Part shown: positions 59,784-64,000 of the stretch, piece by piece
Numbering within the stretch: the first letter of the stretch is position 1
Layout: every line of letters starts with the position of its first letter
Assembly (NCBI GenBank): GCA_946405625.1
Contig: CAMJHQ010000014.1
Location: 1 to 64,000 of the forward strand
DNA: 64,000 nucleotides
Source of the DNA: an uncultured Lachnospiraceae bacterium
GTDB lineage: Bacteria > Bacillota > Clostridia > Lachnospirales > Lachnospiraceae
Direction of reading: 5' to 3'
The notes under the pieces: generated by a model
Databases searched by the model: none
What the model was told of the DNA's origin: nothing
Seen by the model: only the letters and a program-made list of their open reading frames with translations
Made by a program: the position numbers and the translations under genes

Positions 59784-60656
59784 CTATCCCTTCAAACCAA
59801 CCGAGGTTACTCCTGTTACAAAGTACTTCTGCATAAATGCGAACATTATAATAACAGGAACAAGTGATATAATCGAACCAGCCATTATGAGACCGTACTC
59901 AGACGAATACTGTCCTATAAACATTTTCAGTCCAAGCTGGATTGTTTTCTTTTCTTCGGACTTTAAGTAAATAAGTGGTCCGAGATAATCATTCCATGTG
60001 TTTACAAAGGTAATGATTATAAGAGTTGAGAGTGCCGGTTTTGAAAGCGGAAGCATGATCTTCAGATAAATCTGATATTCACTCATTCCGTCTATTCTCG
60101 CGGCCTCACACAGGTCACTCGGTATCCCTTCAAAGAACTGTTTCATAAGGAATACACCGAATGCCGAAAATGCCTGAAGACATATCATAGCAAGGAGCTT
60201 GTCATTAAGTCCCATCTTACGCATCATTATGAACTGAGGTACCATATATACCTGCCATGGTAATGCAATAGTTGCTATATAAGACATAAAAAGAAGTTTC
60301 TTATGCTTAAATTCAATCTTTGCAAATGAATATGCCGCAAAACTTGATGTTAAAAGCTGTAACAATGTTACTACTACAGTAAGAATTACTGTATTCGATA
60401 TAAATTTTAACATCGGTATCTTTGTCCAGATATCAATATAATTACTCCATCTGGGTTTTGCCGGAATCCATCTGAACGGATTCATCATGAATACTTCTCT
60501 ATCGGATTTTATCGAAGCAGATAACATCCATAAGAAAGGAACGATCATGATTGCCGTTATGATCAGAAGGATTAAATATATAACAATTTTACTTATGATG
60601 TAATTGGCATGTATAGAGCTGGTTTTAGTCTTTTTTACATTTTTTGCCTTTGTCAT
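59784..60656 (-). CDS. Carbohydrate ABC transporter permease (MalG/CUT1)
   Basis: 290 residues, six membrane helices, and the EAA motif C-E-A-A-R-I-D-G-M-S-E...I-M-L-P-L-S-K-P. N-terminal M-V-P-F-L-W-M-L-S-A-S-I-K and terminal Y-F-V-T-G-V-T-S-V-G-L-K-G are classic for MalG-type proteins. Partner of the next permease upstream and the binding protein; the ATPase must come from elsewhere (as with MsmK sharing). Confidence 0.93.
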   Translation of the reverse strand: MTKAKNVKKTKTSSIHANYIISKIVIYLILLIITAIMIVPFLWMLSASIKSDREVFMMNPFRWIPAKPRWSNYIDIWTKIPMLKFISNTVILTVVVTLLQLLTSSFAAYSFAKIEFKHKKLLFMSYIATIALPWQVYMVPQFIMMRKMGLNDKLLAMICLQAFSAFGVFLMKQFFEGIPSDLCEAARIDGMSEYQIYLKIMLPLSKPALSTLIIITFVNTWNDYLGPLIYLKSEEKKTIQLGLKMFIGQYSSEYGLIMAGSIISLVPVIIMFAFMQKYFVTGVTSVGLKG

Positions 60657-60677
60657 ATTGCCCTCTCCTTTCCCGGA

Positions 60678-61727
60678 TTATTCATCTACTTTCTTCTCAT
60701 ATTTGAACTGGATAAGTGTAACAACGAGAACTATAATGAACAGAACCATTGCAATAGCACTTGAATATCCAAGATCCCAATAATTGAAAGCATTCTGATA
60801 AATGTAATAAACAAGAACCGTAGCGGATGTACTAAGCTTTCCGTCTCCGCCTCCGGCAAGCATTACCGCAATATCGTATACCTTGAAGCAGTTTATAGTC
60901 AGCATAACAAGTACGAAAAACGATGTTGCTCTAAGCTGCGGTAAAGTTATATACAAGAATTTCTGTTTAGCATTTGCTCCATCAAGACTTGCTGCTTCAT
61001 AAAGTTCCGGAGATATTCCCTGAAGACCGGCAAGATAGATAAGCATGTAGTAGCCCATATACTTCCATACACTGAATAAGATAAGTGTCAGAAGAACAAG
61101 GCTTCCGCTGAACCATTTCGGAAGATTGTTCTGATCTACGCCGAATACTGTAAGAAGCATATAATTAACAGGTCCCTTTGAAGGATGGAATATCATACTC
61201 CAAACAGAGGTTATAGCTACAAGTGAAGCTACATAAGGGAAGAATGCAACTGTTCTGAAGAATCCTCTTCCTTTAACACGCTGATTCAGAAGCATTGCAA
61301 GTCCCAAAGATGCTGCCATAGTAAGCGGAACAGTACCGATAACATAAATTATCGTATTCTTTAATGCCGCCCAGAAGAAAGTATCCGTAGCAAGCTTTGC
61401 AAAATTACCGGTTCCAACAAATGTTGCTTCATTATTGCCATCCCATTTCATAAAGGCAAGTGCAAAAGCAAAGATGATCGGAACAAGTGTAAATATGCAA
61501 AATCCTATAAAATTCGGCGCTATGAATGAATATGCAACCAAATTTCTTTTTGCGGCACGACTCAGAATCTTGTTGTTTCTGATCATATCGATCTTTGTAT
61601 TCAACTTGTTTTGCTTCTTTAGCAGTTCCTGTTTTCTTTCATTATTCTTTTCGGTTGCAATAGCCTGCTTCACTTCTTCCATCTCTTCAAGAAGCAGTTT
61701 TACTTTTGCTCTTTTCTTATCATCCAT
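60678..61727 (-). CDS. Carbohydrate ABC transporter permease (MalF/CUT1)
   Basis: 349 residues. A charged coiled N-terminal extension of about 60 residues (LLEEMEEVKQAIATEKNNER) precedes six membrane helices; typical APNFIGFCIFTLVPI and EAA motif Y-E-A-A-S-L-D-G-A-N-A...I-T-L-P-Q-L. The extension is longer than usual for LacF/UgpA-type proteins. Start behind AAAGGTCGGG. Confidence 0.92.
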   Translation of the reverse strand: MDDKKRAKVKLLLEEMEEVKQAIATEKNNERKQELLKKQNKLNTKIDMIRNNKILSRAAKRNLVAYSFIAPNFIGFCIFTLVPIIFAFALAFMKWDGNNEATFVGTGNFAKLATDTFFWAALKNTIIYVIGTVPLTMAASLGLAMLLNQRVKGRGFFRTVAFFPYVASLVAITSVWSMIFHPSKGPVNYMLLTVFGVDQNNLPKWFSGSLVLLTLILFSVWKYMGYYMLIYLAGLQGISPELYEAASLDGANAKQKFLYITLPQLRATSFFVLVMLTINCFKVYDIAVMLAGGGDGKLSTSATVLVYYIYQNAFNYWDLGYSSAIAMVLFIIVLVVTLIQFKYEKKVDE

Positions 61728-61753
61728 ATCACACCCGACCTTTCATCTGATAA

Positions 61754-61779
61754 TTAGGGCCGGTATAAGCCAGCCCTAA
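61754..61779 (-). promoter_or_regulatory. Hairpin between binding-protein and permease genes
   Basis: TTAGGGC...GCCCTAA stem with an inner GG/CC pair. A partial terminator or mRNA-stabilising hairpin here is usual and lets the binding protein be made in excess over the permeases. Confidence 0.55.
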
Positions 61780-61805
61780 CATCAGAAAAGTTTATGTATT
61801 AATCA

Positions 61806-63191
61806 TTACTGTCCGAGGATTTTGCCAACTTCATCATTCATAGCTGCGATACCTTCATCAATAGTCATTTCTCTGTTCATGATTGACTTATGATATGTAT
61901 CAAGAATGTCATTGATCTCAGATACGTTCTCTGCATAAGGAACTTCGAGATAAAGATTTGAAACCTTTAAAGCTTCCTTACTTTCAGCATCTGTTGGGAA
62001 TCCCTCAAGTCCGCAGATAATGTTAAGAGCATCATCTGTCATAAGTGCAGGGAAGTTACCTGTTTCAGCCATAACCTTTGCTCCCTCAGGTCCTGATACC
62101 CACTGTACGAAATCAAACGCAGCATCCTTCTGATCGGAAACAGCTGTTACTGAAAGTCCTGTAATAGTACCGAGTGTTGAACCAGGCTCTACACCTTCTG
62201 CATGAGGATACTTAACTATTCCCCAGTTACCGCAAAGGCTTGCGTCATACTCGCCACTCTTGATGTTTGAAATAAGTGTAGATATAAACCATGAACCCAT
62301 ATTGAGCATAGCTACATCTCCGCCTGAAAATGCTGCTGAATAATGAAGACCTTCAGCACTGAGATCTGCATAATTTCTGCAGATATTATCATCTTCCTGC
62401 TTTAAAACCATTTCATAATAAGGCTTGAAGAAATCATATTTTCCGCTGAGAATGTTGTTCTTTCCGTCAAGAACACCAAAGAGCTGAACAGCACTTCTCC
62501 AAGTATGATAATGTGTACCATAGATCTGCTGACCGAATGTAGGATCTGCAACCTTTCTTGCGAGCTCATCATACTGTTCAAATGTCATATCATTTGTAGG
62601 ATAGCTGACACCGGCTGCATCAAATATATCTTTGTTATAGAAAATAACCCAGAAGTCATTTCTGAAAGGCAGCTCATAAAGGCTTCCGTTTACAGAAATC
62701 TGGCTGTCAACACCGCCGTACTGACTTAAATCAATACCAGCATTGCTAATATAGCTGTCAAGCGGTTCAAGAGTATTCTTGGAAACAAGTGTTGCATAAC
62801 CCGGAACATCCTTAATTGTTACAACGTCGAAATCAGATCCACTTCCCGAAAGCTCTGTTGCAAGAACTGTCATATAATCTGTAGATCCAAGATCAACCAT
62901 CTCAATAGTTACATTTGGATGAGATTCCTGATATGCTTCCTGAAGAGCTATCCAGTAAGGAGTAGCATCCTTGTCCCAAATTGCCCATTTAAGAGTAATA
63001 GCTTCAGAACCTGTGTCATCCGGCTTTGCTTCAGTTGCATCTGAGCCACCATCATCTTTTGCCGTAGCTGCTTCTGTTTTTGCCTCAGTAGCTGCTGCAG
63101 TTGTGCTTTCCGATCCACCTGATCCGCATCCTGCGAGTAATCCGGTCATCATAGATGCCGCTAGCAAGATACTCAAAAACTTTTTCTTCAT
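61806..63191 (-). CDS. Sugar-binding lipoprotein of the ABC transporter
   Basis: 461 residues. Signal peptide with lipobox L-L-A-G-C (Cys22), a Thr/Ala/Glu linker (about 28-60) and a family 1 solute-binding domain (TLKWAIWDKDATPYWIAL, F-D-V-V-T-I-K-D-V, A-M-L-N-M-G-S-W-F). It would capture the uronide oligosaccharide outside the cell. First gene of the operon, start behind AAAGGAGG. Confidence 0.93.
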   Translation of the reverse strand: MKKKFLSILLAASMMTGLLAGCGSGGSESTTAAATEAKTEAATAKDDGGSDATEAKPDDTGSEAITLKWAIWDKDATPYWIALQEAYQESHPNVTIEMVDLGSTDYMTVLATELSGSGSDFDVVTIKDVPGYATLVSKNTLEPLDSYISNAGIDLSQYGGVDSQISVNGSLYELPFRNDFWVIFYNKDIFDAAGVSYPTNDMTFEQYDELARKVADPTFGQQIYGTHYHTWRSAVQLFGVLDGKNNILSGKYDFFKPYYEMVLKQEDDNICRNYADLSAEGLHYSAAFSGGDVAMLNMGSWFISTLISNIKSGEYDASLCGNWGIVKYPHAEGVEPGSTLGTITGLSVTAVSDQKDAAFDFVQWVSGPEGAKVMAETGNFPALMTDDALNIICGLEGFPTDAESKEALKVSNLYLEVPYAENVSEINDILDTYHKSIMNREMTIDEGIAAMNDEVGKILGQ

Positions 63192-63478
63192 TTTCTACCT
63201 CCTTTGTAAAACATGAATAGTAATCGGTCGTTTTTTGATATGTTCAGTATAATTTTTTATTGAAATGTTATAAATGAAATTTATTATCTTTTTATTCACT
63301 ATTTATTCAGACTATCTTTCCTCCTTAAAAAATTATGCATTATTTTATGATTTATGTACTATTTTATACTATCCTGTATTTATAGTCTTTAATAATTCGA
63401 TTTCTGTGTTAAAATCAATAATATATCGAAATATTTATATTAAAATATTACCCAGAACTGTTTTAAGGATCATATTTT
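63192..63478. other. Divergent promoter region, uronide operon / sensor kinase
   Basis: 287 AT-rich bases between the divergent binding-protein and kinase genes. AT content is too high to fix a single promoter with confidence; no strong palindrome or cre-like site was found by eye. Confidence 0.4.
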
Positions 63479-64000
63479 ATGAAAAAAATAAATTCAAAAT
63501 CTTCAAGCATAAGATTACGAATACTGATCATTACGATATCCACTGTTATCTGTATCAGTATTGCAATTCTTTTTGCGGGTTATCAGATAGTTTCCAAAAA
63601 TCTTCTAAATAATATGATCCAGACATCGGAGATAAAAGTCTCTTTCTTAAGCAACTCCATCAACTCAAACATCAACAATGTCATGAATTTCATATATACA
63701 TGTAAAGCAAACAGAAAGATCATAAATTTTGCGATGGATGACAATACCGGATCGGCTTTGACCAAAAGAGATGCTCATGATTTTGTTTTCGAAAACTACC
63801 GGGCCAACAAAAGTATCGCTCAGAGTCTTGTCAGAGTCGTAATACTCGGAAATGAAAGAAGTGACATCATTCAGGTTGTGGAGGTCAGCAACTCCTCCAC
63901 CTTTGTTTCATCCGAGAGCATTTTGTCACTGCCCTATTTTGACAAACTTATAAACAAAGACGGTAAAGACAGCGTCGGAATTCTATCTGATCCATTTTTT
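63479..64000 (+). CDS. YesM-like sensor histidine kinase, N-terminal part
   Basis: An open frame of 174 codons from the ATG at 63479 (AAGGAT 8 bases upstream) to the window end. A basic start is followed by a membrane helix (about 15-38) and an outside sensor domain rich in Asn, Ser and Lys. Size, orientation and place divergent from a CUT1 operon with a DUF624 gene fit a YesM-type kinase (cache-like sensor, HAMP, His_kinase), whose catalytic half would lie beyond the edge, usually followed by a YesN regulator. Confidence 0.75.
   Translation, partial: MKKINSKSSSIRLRILIITISTVICISIAILFAGYQIVSKNLLNNMIQTSEIKVSFLSNSINSNINNVMNFIYTCKANRKIINFAMDDNTGSALTKRDAHDFVFENYRANKSIAQSLVRVVILGNERSDIIQVVEVSNSSTFVSSESILSLPYFDKLINKDGKDSVGILSDPFF

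Overview
The window looks like a chromosomal segment of an anaerobic Firmicute of the family Lachnospiraceae, perhaps a gut or rumen Butyrivibrio-like organism. This is inferred from the moderately AT-rich DNA, the AGGAGG-type ribosome binding sites, a KA-rich protein with a C-terminal DUF6465-type domain, an HscC-type Hsp70, an NhaC antiporter, a family I acetate CoA-transferase and polysaccharide-use genes. No 16S rRNA or other species marker is present. Nearly all genes are on the minus strand; the plus-strand exceptions are a prepilin-like gene, a clpX-like gene, a metallophosphoesterase and a sensor kinase cut by the right edge.

Layout. 1-9160: two copies of tRNA-Leu(AAG), the left one cut by the window edge, bracket about 9 kb of accessory genes: a VWA protein, a gene of unknown function, a hexapeptide acetyltransferase, an AlkZ-like protein, a solitary prepilin, a lipoprotein and a secreted esterase. 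Beside the intact tRNA is a cluster of hairpins containing tRNA fragments. 9316-12400: an XRE-TPR regulator and a MarR / PNPOx-like / flavin reductase group with a consensus promoter overlapping an 18-bp palindrome. 12531-13900: infC-rpmI-rplT with an L20-type attenuation leader; infC probably starts at ATA. 13952-19891: a folate operon with two gene fusions (FolB-FolK-prephenate dehydratase, and FolC-HD), folP, a polysaccharide deacetylase, a small membrane protein and a phosphodiesterase. 20761-31731: a divergent clpX-like gene with an N-terminal poly-Asn tail, a KA-rich DUF6465 protein, and the tightly coupled group tex - J-like/TPR protein - hscC - lipoprotein. 32011-36896: an HU gene and a parC-parE pair.

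37146-49878 is a long co-directional run: GH32, EEP-family protein, GDSL hydrolase, membrane-anchored protein, CoA-transferase, MoxR ATPase, DUF58, a TgpA-like membrane protein, D-Ala-D-Ala carboxypeptidase, NhaC antiporter, thioredoxin. 49918-53557 encodes a response regulator, a BcrA-type ABC transporter, a histidine kinase and a small basic protein. 55135-63191 is a uronide-use operon (binding protein, two permeases, GH88 hydrolase, DUF2264, DUF624, F5/8-type-C-like protein), divergent from a YesM-like sensor kinase.

The signals most worth following are the HscC / degenerate-J-TPR chaperone pair coupled to tex, the two folate fusions, the multi-hairpin element beside the tRNA, and a recurring pattern of short tandem duplications (14 to 41 bp), three of which span a stop codon and fill the spacer after it.
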